Part shown: positions 33,257 to 43,800 of the stretch, piece by piece
Position numbering within the stretch: position 1 is the stretch's first letter
How the letters are laid out: every line of letters starts with the position of its first letter
NCBI RefSeq assembly: GCF_017874235.1
Contig: NZ_JAGGLC010000004.1
Span: 186,001 to 250,000 of the forward strand
Length of the DNA: 64,000 bases
From: Halolamina salifodinae
GTDB lineage: Archaea > Halobacteriota > Halobacteria > Halobacteriales > Haloferacaceae
Direction of reading: 5' to 3'
The notes under the pieces: model-generated
Told to the model about the DNA's origin: nothing
Database searches by the model: none
What the model saw: only the letters and a program-made list of their open reading frames with translations
Program-made: the position numbers and the translations under genes

Positions 33257-34573
33257 CTACTCAGCTTTCCGATCGATCAAATTCGCACACTCGAAGCCGG
33301 CGACGATGCCGCCGTCGAGACTCCGCTCGGGGTACTGCGACTCGCTGGCCATCCCGGCGTAGTAGAGGCCGTCGGCGACCTCCGCCTCCAGATCGTACGG
33401 AACGACCATGTCCAGATACCCGCGCTCGTAGATCGGCGCCGCACGCGGGGCCTTCGCCAGCCGGAACTGCTCGACGTGCTCGCGGTCGAACTCTGGGTGC
33501 ATCCCCTCGATGGCGCCGAGCCAGCGGTTCTCGATTTCCTCATCGTCGGCTGTCGCCAGCCACTCGTCGTCGCTCTGGACGTAGGAGGCGACGTAGAGCA
33601 GGTGGTCGCCGCCGTAGCGCTCCGGCGGCACGAAGTTCGTGTGCTCGATCAGGGCGCCGAAGGGCACGTCGTCGGCGATGTTGAGCCAGTAGGTGTCCGT
33701 CAGTGGGCGGTCCATCGTAACCACCGCACAGACCGCGCCCTGGAAGTCGATCTCGCAGGTGTAGCCCGTCAGCCCTTCGAGCACGTTGGGCATCGTCGCC
33801 ACGACGACGCCGTCGGTGTCGTGAGTCTCCGTCTCCTCGCCCTGCTCGGTAGTGATCGTCGCCACTTCGCCGTCCTCGGTCCCGAGGTCGGTGACGCGGG
33901 TGTTCGTCTGGACCGTGTCCCGGCCCACTTCCTCGATCAGGGGCTCCAGCAGCGCGTCGAAGCCGCCGTCCGGGTAGCCCAGGATCTCGCCGCGCAGCAG
34001 GTCGCGCTCGCCGCGGAACTTGATCCGGCCCAGCAGCCACGCCGCGCTTACCTCCTCCTTCCGGTCGCCGAACTTCGCGTCAAGCAGGGGTTCGAAGAAG
34101 TTCTCGTACACCCCGCGGGTGGTGTGCTCGACGAGGAACTGCTTGATCGGGACGTCCTCGAACGCCGTGAGGTCCTCGTACGTGTCGAAGGAGGGGATCC
34201 CGCCGCGGACGTCGACCTCCATCGTAAGCATCCCCAGCCGGAAGATGTCGTAGAGGTTCATGTGCGGGTACGCGAGGATCTCCCAGGGCGTGTCCATCGG
34301 GTACGCCTCGCCGTCGACGAAGTAGGCGTTCTTCCCCAGTCGCCAGTCGATCCGGTCGCCGACGCCGAGTTCGTCGGCGAGGCCGACGATGGTCTGCTCG
34401 GACTTCGAGAGGTGGTGGTAGAACTTCTCGATGGGGTCGCCGGCGGTCTCGTAGCTGGCCGCGAGCCCGCCGAGCTGCTCGCTCCCCTCGAAGATGCGGA
34501 CCTCGTGGCCGCGCTGTTTCAGGCTGTAGGCGGCCGCGAGTCCGGCGATCCCGCCGCCGACGACGTGGTACAT
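33257..34573 (-). CDS. FAD-dependent amine-oxidase-like oxidoreductase
   Basis: 438 residues. The N-terminal FAD motif is VVGGGIAGLAAAYSLKQRG with the following LGGLAASYE. The fold resembles protoporphyrinogen oxidase and UDP-galactopyranose mutase-like enzymes, and GLYYAGMASESQYPERSLDGG is the closing FAD contact. Similar proteins are often found in glycan gene sets, but no such genes are next to it here, so the substrate is unknown. The ATG at 34573 directly starts the FAD motif. Confidence 0.82.
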   Translation of the reverse strand: MYHVVGGGIAGLAAAYSLKQRGHEVRIFEGSEQLGGLAASYETAGDPIEKFYHHLSKSEQTIVGLADELGVGDRIDWRLGKNAYFVDGEAYPMDTPWEILAYPHMNLYDIFRLGMLTMEVDVRGGIPSFDTYEDLTAFEDVPIKQFLVEHTTRGVYENFFEPLLDAKFGDRKEEVSAAWLLGRIKFRGERDLLRGEILGYPDGGFDALLEPLIEEVGRDTVQTNTRVTDLGTEDGEVATITTEQGEETETHDTDGVVVATMPNVLEGLTGYTCEIDFQGAVCAVVTMDRPLTDTYWLNIADDVPFGALIEHTNFVPPERYGGDHLLYVASYVQSDDEWLATADDEEIENRWLGAIEGMHPEFDREHVEQFRLAKAPRAAPIYERGYLDMVVPYDLEAEVADGLYYAGMASESQYPERSLDGGIVAGFECANLIDRKAE

Positions 34574-34740
34574 GGGTCGAATACGGCGGGAGAGCGGTAA
34601 GTTGCTTGTGGAACACGAGCCGTCGGCGCCCGACGCCGCCGACATCGGCGGCGCCCGCACAGGACCCTTTTAGTGGAGCGCGCGGGACTGGCCGGTATGG
34701 ACGCCTCGCACACGAACGTCGTCGGCCGCCGACCGTGCCG

Positions 34741-36084
34741 ATGGTAGACGTCGCGCTCTCGCTCGGGCGGCTGCTGGTCGCACTCCTCCTCGTCGGGCTG
34801 AACGGCTTCTTCGTCGCCGCCGAGTTCGCCTTCGTCAGAGTCCGTGCCACCTCCGTCGAGCAGCTCGCCGAGGAGGGCCGGGCCGGCGCAGGCGCGCTGC
34901 AGGACGTGATGACGGACCTCGACAACTACCTCGCGACCACCCAACTCGGCATCACCCTCGCCTCGCTGGGACTGGGGTGGGCCGGCGAACCCGCCATCGC
35001 GTCGCTGCTCGAACCGGTTCTGGGCTCGCTACTGCCGCCAACGCTGGTCCACCTCATCGCCATCGGCATCGGCTTCTCCATCATCACGTTCCTCCACGTG
35101 GTGTTCGGCGAACTCGCGCCCAAGACGTTCGCCATCGCCCAGACCGAACGCTTCTCGCTGTACCTCGCACCGCCGATGAAGCTGTTCTACCTCCTGTTCT
35201 ACCCGGGCATCGTCGTGTTCAACGGGACCGCCAACGCGTTCACTCACGCACTCGGCGTCCCGCCGGCCTCCGAGTCCGACGAGACCCTCGGCGAGCGAGA
35301 GATTCGCCGGGTACTCGCCCGCTCGGGCGAGGAGGGCGACGTGGACGTGGCCGAAGTGGCGATGATCGAACGCGTGTTCGAACTCGACGACACCGTCGTC
35401 CGGGAGGTGATGGTCCCGCTCCCGGACGTTGTGAGTCTGCCCGCCGACGCGTCGCTCGCGGAGGTTCGGTCGGTCGTCTTCGAGGAGGAACACACCCGCT
35501 ATCCGGTCGTCGAGGCCGACGATCCAACGCAGGTCGTCGGCGTCCTCGACGTGAAGGACCTGCTGCGGGCGGGCGAGGACCCCGACGCCGACGCGACGAC
35601 TGCGGGCGACTTGGCACGGGAGATTCTGGTCGTCCCCGAGACGACAGCGATCAGCGACCTGCTGTTGCAGTTCCGCAGCGACCGCCGCCAGATGGCCGCA
35701 GTCATCGACGAGTGGGGTGCCTTCGAGGGCCTGGCGACCGTCGAGGACGTCGTCGAAGCCATCGTCGGCGACCTCCGGGATCGGTTCGACGCCGCGGAAG
35801 GACCGTCGATCCGCCAGCGCGGCGACGGGGGGTTCGACGTGGACGGCAGCGTCAGGATCGCGGCGGTCAACGACGCCCTCGACACCGAGTTCGCTCACGA
35901 GGCGGTCGAAACCGTCGGCGGGTTAGTGCTCAGTCGCCTCGACCGCGCCCCGGAACCCGGCGATACCGTCGACCTCGACGGCTACGTCGCCGAGGTCACC
36001 GCCGTGGACGGGAGCCGGATCTCGACGGTCCGGATTGATCCCGAAGACGGCGCGGCCGAAGGTGTGGAGTCAAAGCGGGACTGA
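34741..36084 (+). CDS. CNNM/CorC-type membrane protein with CBS domains (hemolysin family)
   Basis: 447 residues. The DUF21 membrane domain (about residues 1-180, four hydrophobic segments, LNGFFVAAEFAFV and FGELAPKTFAIA motifs) is followed by a CBS pair (residues 205-340) and a C-terminal CorC_HlyC domain (FDVDGSVRIAAVNDAL). Family members influence Mg2+ or other cation efflux. The ATG at 34741 is followed by a hydrophobic helix at once. It is tail-to-tail with the methyltransferase gene five bases away. Confidence 0.9.
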   Translation: MVDVALSLGRLLVALLLVGLNGFFVAAEFAFVRVRATSVEQLAEEGRAGAGALQDVMTDLDNYLATTQLGITLASLGLGWAGEPAIASLLEPVLGSLLPPTLVHLIAIGIGFSIITFLHVVFGELAPKTFAIAQTERFSLYLAPPMKLFYLLFYPGIVVFNGTANAFTHALGVPPASESDETLGEREIRRVLARSGEEGDVDVAEVAMIERVFELDDTVVREVMVPLPDVVSLPADASLAEVRSVVFEEEHTRYPVVEADDPTQVVGVLDVKDLLRAGEDPDADATTAGDLAREILVVPETTAISDLLLQFRSDRRQMAAVIDEWGAFEGLATVEDVVEAIVGDLRDRFDAAEGPSIRQRGDGGFDVDGSVRIAAVNDALDTEFAHEAVETVGGLVLSRLDRAPEPGDTVDLDGYVAEVTAVDGSRISTVRIDPEDGAAEGVESKRD

Positions 36085-36089
36085 ACTGC

Positions 36090-36851
36090 TCAGGCACGCG
36101 CGACCAGCAGTGTCGTGCCGCCCGCATCCAGCAGGCGAACGTCGCCGAACCCGGCCTCGTCGGCCGCCGCACGCATCGCGTCGGCGTCGTGGACCGGCAC
36201 CGTGATCGTCTCGCTGGTCGTCGCAGACTCGCCCTCCGCCACGTCGGTCGCGCGGTAGCCCATCCGGAGGTCGATCCCTGCCCCGGTCGGGAAGTCCGTC
36301 ACCGAACGCTCGAGGCGGTAGCCGCTGCCCGTGAACACGCCGACCGACTCCACGCCCGCCCGGATCACGTCACCGTCGGTGACCGCGCGGTAGAGCAGCG
36401 TTCCGTCCTCTGTCAGTCGCTCGGCGGCCGTCTGGATCAGTTCGGCGGGGTCGGCGACGGCCGGCGACGCCGCGGGACCGGCCATCGCGACGACGGCGCC
36501 GAACTGCAGATCCGTGGGCGGATCCAGCGGGTCAGCACGGGCGACGTCCGCCGCGGGCGCGCGGTGGTGCGTGAACCGCAAGAGTTCGTGGTGGGCGTCG
36601 ACGCCGAACGCGCGGTCGTAGCGCTTCGAGAGATGCGAAAGCAGCGCGCCGACGCCGCAGCCGAGTTCCAGCGCGTTGCCGGATTCGGGGGCGAACGCCT
36701 GCACGGCCTCGAAGTCGCCCTTCACGCGCTCCTCGTCGGTCAGCCGGTCGAAGACGGGGGCGAGCGTGGTGTACAGCGAGTGCTCGCCGCCGGGGTCCCG
36801 GAGGATGCGCTCGCAGGCGTCGGCGAACGTGGGCGGGGCAGGTCGGGGCAT
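36090..36851 (-). CDS. SAM-dependent methyltransferase
   Basis: 253 residues. The SAM motif is ALELGCGVGALLSHLS and the Asp of motif II lies in AFGVDAHHELLRF. The remainder is a Rossmann-type fold without a recognisable substrate domain. Its ATG shares one base with the hisD TGA (TGATG), so it is translated with hisD. A role in histidine metabolism is not implied by the sequence. Confidence 0.8.
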   Translation of the reverse strand: MPRPAPPTFADACERILRDPGGEHSLYTTLAPVFDRLTDEERVKGDFEAVQAFAPESGNALELGCGVGALLSHLSKRYDRAFGVDAHHELLRFTHHRAPAADVARADPLDPPTDLQFGAVVAMAGPAASPAVADPAELIQTAAERLTEDGTLLYRAVTDGDVIRAGVESVGVFTGSGYRLERSVTDFPTGAGIDLRMGYRATDVAEGESATTSETITVPVHDADAMRAAADEAGFGDVRLLDAGGTTLLVARA

Positions 36852-38191
36852 CAGGCCGCGTCGCCGTCGCCGGCGTCCTTGCCGTCCTCGCCGCCTTTTC
36901 TACTCTCCTCGCCCTCATTCCCCTCACGCAGCCGAACCCGGACGCTCTCGGCGTGGGCCGCCAGCCCCTCGGCCTCGGCGAGTGTGGTCACGGTGTCCGA
37001 GAGCGAGTCGAGCGCGTCCCGGTCGAGTCGCTGGACCGTCGAGGAGCGCAGGAACTCGTCGACAGAGAGGCCGCCGTGGACCTTCGCGCCGCCGCCGGTC
37101 GGCAGCACGTGGTTCGTCCCGGTGCCGTAGTCGCCGGCGGCGACGGGGGCATACGGACCGAGGAACACGCTGCCGGCGTTGGTGATCCGGTCGAGTAGCG
37201 CCTCGTCGTCGTCGGCCTGAATCGAGAGGTGTTCGGCGGCATACTCCTCCGCGAACAGCACCGCCTCGGGCATCGAGCGCGCGACCAGCACGCCCGAGAC
37301 GTCGGCGTCGAGCACCTCGCGGATCGTCTCCTCGCGCTCTCGCTCGCTGGCCTGTCGGTCGACTTCCTCGGCGATCTTCTCGGCCAGCGCGGCGTCGTCG
37401 GTGACGGCGACGACGCTGGCCTCGGGGTCGTGTTCGGCCTGCGCGACGAGGTCGCTGGCGACGAACTCGGGGTTCGCCGTCTCGTCGGCGAGAACGAGAA
37501 TCTCGCTCGGGCCGGCGAGGAAGTCGATTTCGACCTCTCCCCGAACCTCGGCTTTCGCGGCGGTGACCCACGGGTTGCCCGGGCCGACCACCTTCTGGAC
37601 GGCGTCGACGGTCTCGGTGCCGTAGGCTAGCGCGCCGATGGCCTGTGCGCCGCCGACGGAGTAGACGGCATCGGCGCCGGCCTCGTGGATCGCCGCCAGC
37701 GTGACGGGGTTCATCTCCTCGGCGGGCGGGGTCGCGACGGCGACGTGTTCGACGCCGGCGACTTTCGCGGGCACGACGCCCATGATGGCGCTGGAGGGGT
37801 AGGCCGCGGTGCCGCCGGGGACGTAGACGCCGGCGCGCTCGATGGGCCGGAAGCGGCGGCCGAGTTCGCGACCCTCGAACGCCTCACGCCAGTCGGTCGG
37901 GAGTTGGCGCTCGTGGAACGCACGGACGTTCTCGATAGCGTCGCGGATGGCCGCGAGGGTGTCGTCGTCGACGTCCTCGACGGCGCGCTCTGCCTCGGCG
38001 GTCACGTCGACGTTGGCGACCTCCACGTCGTCGAACTCCTTGGAGAACTCCCGAAGCGCGACGTCACCCTCGTCGCGTACCCGCGGGAGGATCTCCCGGA
38101 CGTCCTCGCGGGCGCGCTCGACGCCGGCGTCCCGGTCGAAGAAGGCCCGGCGCTCGGCCGTCGAGAGGTCCGCGATGGCTCGTGGTTGCAT
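36851..38191 (-). CDS. hisD: Histidinol dehydrogenase
   Basis: 446 residues. It catalyses the last two oxidations in histidine synthesis (histidinol to histidine, NAD, zinc). Strong family blocks are GVYVPGGTAAYPSS, VGPGNPWVTAAKAEV, GPSEILVLAD and the zinc/catalytic region around AEHLSIQ. It has a Glu/Asp-rich C-terminal tail of about 25 residues. The next gene downstream overlaps its stop by one base. Other his genes are not in this window. Confidence 0.95.
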   Translation of the reverse strand: MQPRAIADLSTAERRAFFDRDAGVERAREDVREILPRVRDEGDVALREFSKEFDDVEVANVDVTAEAERAVEDVDDDTLAAIRDAIENVRAFHERQLPTDWREAFEGRELGRRFRPIERAGVYVPGGTAAYPSSAIMGVVPAKVAGVEHVAVATPPAEEMNPVTLAAIHEAGADAVYSVGGAQAIGALAYGTETVDAVQKVVGPGNPWVTAAKAEVRGEVEIDFLAGPSEILVLADETANPEFVASDLVAQAEHDPEASVVAVTDDAALAEKIAEEVDRQASEREREETIREVLDADVSGVLVARSMPEAVLFAEEYAAEHLSIQADDDEALLDRITNAGSVFLGPYAPVAAGDYGTGTNHVLPTGGGAKVHGGLSVDEFLRSSTVQRLDRDALDSLSDTVTTLAEAEGLAAHAESVRVRLREGNEGEESRKGGEDGKDAGDGDAA

Positions 38192-38369
38192 GGCTCGGCG
38201 TTGCGCCGCGCGGCCTAAGGCGGTTGCGGATGGCCGTCGCTCGAGGAAAGTACGTTCGGCGGCGGGGCCGGAAACCGCGTGGCTGCCGCTCGGAACTGTT
38301 GAAGTCAGGGGTCCGCTTCCACGGACGCCCGAGTAGTTTGGAGTAGTGCGTCGAGAAACTGGAGCCGAC

Positions 38370-38564
38370 TTACAGTCGGGTCAGGTTCGTCGCGCGGGGG
38401 CCCTTGTCGGCCTGCTCGATGTCGAACTCGACCTCCTGGCCCTCCTCCAGGTCGGGACCGCCGACGTCTTCCATGTGGAAGAACACGTCGTCGTCCGCGT
38501 CCTCAGTCTCGATGAATCCGTAACCGCCCGTGTCGTTGAAGAAATCAACCGTACCAGTCGCCAT
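38370..38564 (-). CDS. cspA: Cold-shock domain protein
   Basis: A 64-residue single cold-shock domain. The RNA-binding motifs RNP1-like GGYGFIET and RNP2-like DVFFHMEDV are present, and the whole is acidic as expected in haloarchaea. It is an RNA chaperone induced by cold in related species. A TTAAGATG element lies about 25-40 bases upstream of the ATG at 38564. Confidence 0.93.
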   Translation of the reverse strand: MATGTVDFFNDTGGYGFIETEDADDDVFFHMEDVGGPDLEEGQEVEFDIEQADKGPRATNLTRL

Positions 38565-38691
38565 TACGTGTCTACGAATGGGGTTTTGCATCTTAACCCC
38601 TTCGGTCCGTCCCCGTCAGCGCGCAGCCGCCGATCCCGGCATCGTCGACGGTGCGACGAGCCTTTACTCGCCGCGGCCCGACCCCCACACA

Positions 38692-39315
38692 GTGAATCCA
38701 GAGGACGTCCGCGAGGACTGGGCCGAGCGAACCGGCGAGTTCTCGCCGGAGTACTACGCCCACAAGGGACCCAACGAGGCGAGCGAGCAGATCCGGGAGC
38801 TACTCGAGCACTATCTCGACCGCGAGGCGCGCGTGCTGGAGATCGGCTGTAGCTCCGGGCGCCACCTCGCGCATCTCCACGACGAGGGGTTCCGGAACCT
38901 CCACGGGATCGAGATCAACGCCGACGCCATCGAGGTGCTCCGCGAGGAGTACCCCGCCCTCGCTGCCGACGCGACGTTCCACGTCGGCGACGCCGGGGAG
39001 ATCCTGTCGGAGTTCGAGGACGACGCCTTCGACGCCGTCTACACCATCGAGACGCTCCAGCACATCCACCCCGACGTGGCCGACGATGTCTTCGACGAGG
39101 TGGCTCGCGTGACGGGCGACCTGCTGCTCACCATCGAGAACGAGTCCGCACGCGGCGCGGGCGCGAGCGAGGACGCCGACGTCTCCTACGTCAACGACGA
39201 GTTCCCGCTCTACCACCGCGACTGGAAGAGCATCTTCGCGGATCGGGGGTTCGCCCAACTGCTCTCGGAGTCGAGCAAGCGCCGGGATCGGATGCGGGCG
39301 TTCCGGCGGCCATAA
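38692..39315 (+). CDS. SAM-dependent methyltransferase
   Basis: 207 residues using the GTG at 38692, about 25 bases after a CTTTACTC TATA-like box. The SAM motif is VLEIGCSSGRHLAHL, the acidic ribose contact is HGIEINADAIEVL, and motif IV is FDAVYTIETLQHIHPD. The substrate is unknown. It is divergent from the cold-shock gene. Confidence 0.82.
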   Translation: MNPEDVREDWAERTGEFSPEYYAHKGPNEASEQIRELLEHYLDREARVLEIGCSSGRHLAHLHDEGFRNLHGIEINADAIEVLREEYPALAADATFHVGDAGEILSEFEDDAFDAVYTIETLQHIHPDVADDVFDEVARVTGDLLLTIENESARGAGASEDADVSYVNDEFPLYHRDWKSIFADRGFAQLLSESSKRRDRMRAFRRP

Positions 39316-39335
39316 GGAAAGAATCCGGAGGGTGT

Positions 39336-40085
39336 CTACGGCTCAGCGTAGACGATCTCCATCCGGATCTCTTCTTGATCTCGTTCCGGCTCATTCGGCA
39401 GCGTGCGAAGTTGGCCGGTCAGATCACTCGCAGTCACAGCCAAGGCGAACGCGTCGAGCAAGTCGTCGTTCGAACACTCCGGACTGTCCCACTCCCTGAT
39501 CGTGTCCCCTGCGTCCTCTAAAGAGTCGAGAACGCTACTGTCGGCGGTTTCGAGTGCGTCGACGCGCTCCCAGAACGCCGCCGCAGGCTGTCCAGTCTTC
39601 GAGAACTGCATCGGGTCCCCGCCGTTGAGTTTGCAGAAGCACACCTCCGGATGTGACTCGCGGATCGTCTCGTTTCGCGTGTCGTTATCCCGGAGTAATT
39701 CATCCAGTTCCCGTATTTTGGGAGTGATTGCGTGAGACTGAGTGCCTAAACTCCCGTCAGTACACTCTTCCTGTTTTAACTTCGCCTCCTCGTAGGACTC
39801 CTCCATCGCCGCAGAGCGAATCGGGACCGGGAAAACGCTACTGTGGCGTTCTGGACTGAGCAGATCCCGTGCTTCCGTATCGCACTCGCGGGGATCCGCA
39901 GACGCTTCACGCATCCCGATAGGGATATCGACCAGAATTGTCTCGGCTCCCTCGTTATCGTGCCAGAGCTGGTCTGCCTCGCCGTACCGTTTGACGTCGA
40001 CGTATCCGTCTTGGTCATATCGAACGGCGATCCAACCGTCCGGCGCAGCATCGACGCCCACGTACCGTGGGTTTGTGGAGGCCAT
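39336..40085 (-). CDS. DUF429 family protein (predicted RNase H-like nuclease)
   Basis: 249 residues. The N-terminus YVGVDAAPDGWIAV carries the first acidic residue of an RNase H-like fold; ILVDIPIGM is a second strand with Asp, and DLLDAFALAVTA holds the late acidic pair. The family is predicted to be a nuclease but has little direct evidence. I chose the ATG at 40085, which leaves the conserved strand at residue 7; an ATG-like start at 40097 is less likely. Confidence 0.8.
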   Translation of the reverse strand: MASTNPRYVGVDAAPDGWIAVRYDQDGYVDVKRYGEADQLWHDNEGAETILVDIPIGMREASADPRECDTEARDLLSPERHSSVFPVPIRSAAMEESYEEAKLKQEECTDGSLGTQSHAITPKIRELDELLRDNDTRNETIRESHPEVCFCKLNGGDPMQFSKTGQPAAAFWERVDALETADSSVLDSLEDAGDTIREWDSPECSNDDLLDAFALAVTASDLTGQLRTLPNEPERDQEEIRMEIVYAEP

Positions 40086-40133
40086 AGTTATCCCCAATCA
40101 GGTCACGCAAAAACGTTAGCGGTCCGACTCGGT

Positions 40134-40880
40134 CTAAACGAACACTTGGCGGATCAGCGCCGTCAGCACCCGCGCAAACCCCGTCCCGTCGCTCCAGAAC
40201 GCCGACTCGTCGCCGACGTTGGGCATCTCCGCGGTGGGCTGGACGCTCAGTAGTACCGTGTCGTCGTCGACCAGCAACACGCGCCCGACGCTGAGTTCGG
40301 GCGCGGCCTCTTCGACCGCTACGACCGACAGGCCGGCCTCGCGGGCGGCCTCGCGAACCTCGGCGTCGACGCTCGCGACCGTCACGTCGACGCCCGAGTC
40401 GGCTGCCTCCACGAGCGCCTCCGCCACGGCACCAGTCAGCAGCGTCGGCTCCGAGGTGGCGAACAGCACCTCGGCGTCGGCGCCCGATACCAGCGAGGTG
40501 ATCCGGGTGGTGACGTTCTCGTTGCCCTCGGTCAGCCAGATGGCCTCCCGGTCCTCCGTGGGCGGACGCTCGTTCCGGACCTCCTCGAGATAGTCGAACG
40601 CGCCATCGGCGGTCGACTTGAGACGGTCGTACAGCAGCGAGCGCGCCTCGTCGACGCCGACCGGGCGGTAGCGCGTGGGTGAGCCCCCCTGTACGTCGAT
40701 CAGGCCGAGCGACTCCAGTTCGTCGGCGGCGCCGTACACCTGCGACCGGGGCACGTCCGTCACGCCCGCCACCTCGCTGGCGCTGGCGACCCCCAGCTTC
40801 TGCAGGCCGAGGAACGTCCGGGCCGCGTACGTCGAGAGCCCGAGTTCCGTCAGTGCCTCGGCAGCGTCGGCCTCGTTCAT
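40134..40880 (-). CDS. TrmB family transcriptional regulator
   Basis: 248 residues. The winged helix is at LGLSTYAARTFLGLQ ... VPRSQVYGAADELESLGLI, and the C-terminal effector domain (ADAEVLFATSEP) is the short TrmB-like type. Its ATG overlaps the stop of the RND transporter (TGATG), so it is translated from the same mRNA and probably regulates the transporter or related genes. Confidence 0.85.
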   Translation of the reverse strand: MNEADAAEALTELGLSTYAARTFLGLQKLGVASASEVAGVTDVPRSQVYGAADELESLGLIDVQGGSPTRYRPVGVDEARSLLYDRLKSTADGAFDYLEEVRNERPPTEDREAIWLTEGNENVTTRITSLVSGADAEVLFATSEPTLLTGAVAEALVEAADSGVDVTVASVDAEVREAAREAGLSVVAVEEAAPELSVGRVLLVDDDTVLLSVQPTAEMPNVGDESAFWSDGTGFARVLTALIRQVFV

Positions 40881-43800
40881 CACTCCTCCTCGCGGGTCCA
40901 GGCTTGGTTGATCCGGCTCAGCTGTGCTTCGGTCATCTCGCGCTCCTCGAAGCCGGCGTAGGCGTCCCGGAGATCCGCCGCCGAGACGCTGCCGGAGGCG
41001 GTCACCCGCTCGAACACGTCGGCCACGACCTCGATGGTCGTCTCGCCGCCGGTGTCCGTGAGGTTCCCGTCGACCACGAGCGCGCCGTTGACGCTGAACT
41101 GGTCGCCGTCGGCGGCGCTCTCGGGCACCGTGACGGTGTAGCGCAGCGTCGGGTTCTCCCCGTCGAACGCCGCCGAGACCACACTCTCGCCCGCGGTGGT
41201 CCGGACCGGCTCGGGTGTCGCCGACTCGACGGTCGGCCCGCCGCCCGCCCGCTCGTAGATCACCGCGCGGCCGTCGGCGTTCGCCGTCTCGACGGTTACG
41301 GTGACGGTGCCGCCGGGCGCGACCACCGCGCGGTCGAACGTCCGCTCGGCGCGCGGCCTCGCCTCGGCGTCGCCGTCCGCCCCGCTGGCGATTGCCGGCG
41401 TCTCCGCCGTGGCGTCCTCGTCGGTTTCCGTCTCGTCGCCAGCATCCGGGTCGTCATCGTCGTCCGCGTCCGGTGCGGGGAACACGCCGTCGGGGCCGGC
41501 GTACTTCGTCCAGACTGCGAGCAGCGAGGGCAGCACCAACACGCTCGCGAGGAACGCGTAGATGATGGTGAGCCCGGTGATGATCCCGAACTGCTGGAGC
41601 GGCGGCAGGATGGCGAACACCAGCACGCCGAAGCCGCCGACGGTGGTGGCCGCCGAGCCGAGCAACGCGCCGCCGGTACCGGTGACCGCGCGCTCCATCG
41701 CCTCCCAGATGTCGCCCGTGCGGGCCAGTTCCTGGTTGTAGCGCTCCGAGAGGTGGATGCTGTAAGCCACCCCAAGCCCGACAGTGAGGCTCGTGATCAT
41801 CCCCGTGATGACGTTGAACGATATCCCCAACTGCCACATCGTGCCGAGGATCCACGTCACGCTGAACGCCACCGGGAGCAGCGTCACCGCCCCCAGCGTC
41901 GCACTGCCTTCGGTGATCCGGTAGGCAGCCATCAGGAACACGAACGTCGCGACGAGCGTGATGATCAGGCTCTCGACGACGGTCCGGAGGAGCTGATCCT
42001 GCACGATCTTGTTCAGCACCGCGCTGCCCGTCGCCGTCGCCGTCAGCCCGTCACCCTCGAGTTCGTCGGCGACGTCACGCATCGCGCTGGTGACTTCCTC
42101 GCCGCTCGCGTCACCCTGCACCGCGACCACCATCCGCATCGCGACGTACTCGCCGTCGGCGCGGTAGATCACGCCCGCCGCGCGGTCCGGCGCGACCTCG
42201 AACAGGTCGTCATAGAGCGCTTCGAGGTTCTGGTCGGGCACGCCGTCGCCGTTCTGGTCGGCCGCGGTGAAGCTCTCGTTGAACGACTCGTTTTCGGCGG
42301 CGACGGCCGTCATCACCGTCAGCGGCGTCTCGATCCGGGCCTCCCCGTTCGAGAGCGTCTGGGTCACGTCCGACTTGTCGGCGGCCGAGCGCTCGGCGGC
42401 GTCGATGCGTTCGAGCGTGTCGGCCTGGGTGATCCCGCCGCCGCCGTCGTTGCGTATCAGGATCTGGGCCTGTGAGTCCTGCCGGACGAAGTTGTCGTTG
42501 ACGTACTCGAGGTTCGCCTTCGCGGTGTAGGTCCCCGGCGCGAACGGTTCGGGGAGGTCGTTCATCCAGTCGGCGGGGTCCTCGGCGATGAAGTCGCTCT
42601 GCTCGAAGGAGGTGTCGACCTTCGTGGCGCCGTACCCCCCACCGGCGCTGATCAGCAGCGCGAGCACGATGACGAGATACGGGCTCTTGCGGGCGGCGGC
42701 CGCGCCGACCGAGAGCGCTCGGGAGAACGCGCCGCCGCCGGTGCCGAACGCCCGCTTCCGGCGGTCGAAGCCGTAGCCCTCGAGCAGTTCATCGAGTTCC
42801 ACCTTGATCGCCGGCATCAGCAGGCCGAAGACCAGCAGCGCCGCGGTGATCCCTGCGGAGCTCACGATGCCGAACTCACGGATCGGCGGCACCGGGCTGG
42901 TGAGGTTCGAGAGGAAGCCGATCACCGTGGTCGCGGTGACGTACAGCAGCGCGATGCCGACGCCGACCAGCGCGGTCCGCATCGAGCCACGCGGGCCCGC
43001 GTCCGCGTCCTGCATGCGCTCCTCGCGGTGGCGCATGAAGATGTGGATCGCGTAGTCGATGCTCAGCCCGATCAACAGCACCGGAACGGCGATGAAGATC
43101 TGGTTGAAGTTGATCCCCGTCCAGCCCATGAAGCCGAACGTCCAGGCGAGCACCGCGCCGATGCCGAACAGCCCCAGCAGGATGTCCAGCGGGTCGCGGT
43201 AGGCGACCACCAGCGCGATCAGCACGAACACGATGGCCAGCGGCCCGACGATCAGCAGGCTGTCGGTCATCGAGTTGGTGATCTCTTCGGAGATGATCCC
43301 CGCGCCGAAGATCAGATACTCCCCGCCTTCGGCGTCGGCACCGAGGTCCTGCATCTGCAGTTGCGCGTCGATCACGTCCTCGCCCGCAGTGCCCTGCGAG
43401 GCTGACCCGGCGCCCTCCATCGTGACCACGAGCATCGTCGCCTCAGCGTCGGTGGAGCCGGACTCGTAGTCGGTGGGCATCAGCCCGAACGCGCCGATCT
43501 GGTCGCCGCTCCCGCCGCTCCCGCCGGTGCCGGCGTCCTCGCCGAGCACGAGCAGGATGGCGTCGTTGAGTTCGGACTCGTTCAGCGACTGGAGCTGTTC
43601 GCGCTGCTCGGTCAGCGTCGCGTTGGAGGCGTTCTGGTACTCCTGCTGTTCGGTTTCGAGTTGGTTCGAAAGCGCCTCCAGTCGCTCGACGTCCGAGCGA
43701 AGCTGTTCGACGCGGTCCTGCAGTGCGGTGTACTCGTCTTCGAGCACGCCCTGCGTGCCGAGGCGGTAGGCCTGCTGAGCCTCCTCCTCGGAGCTCGCGT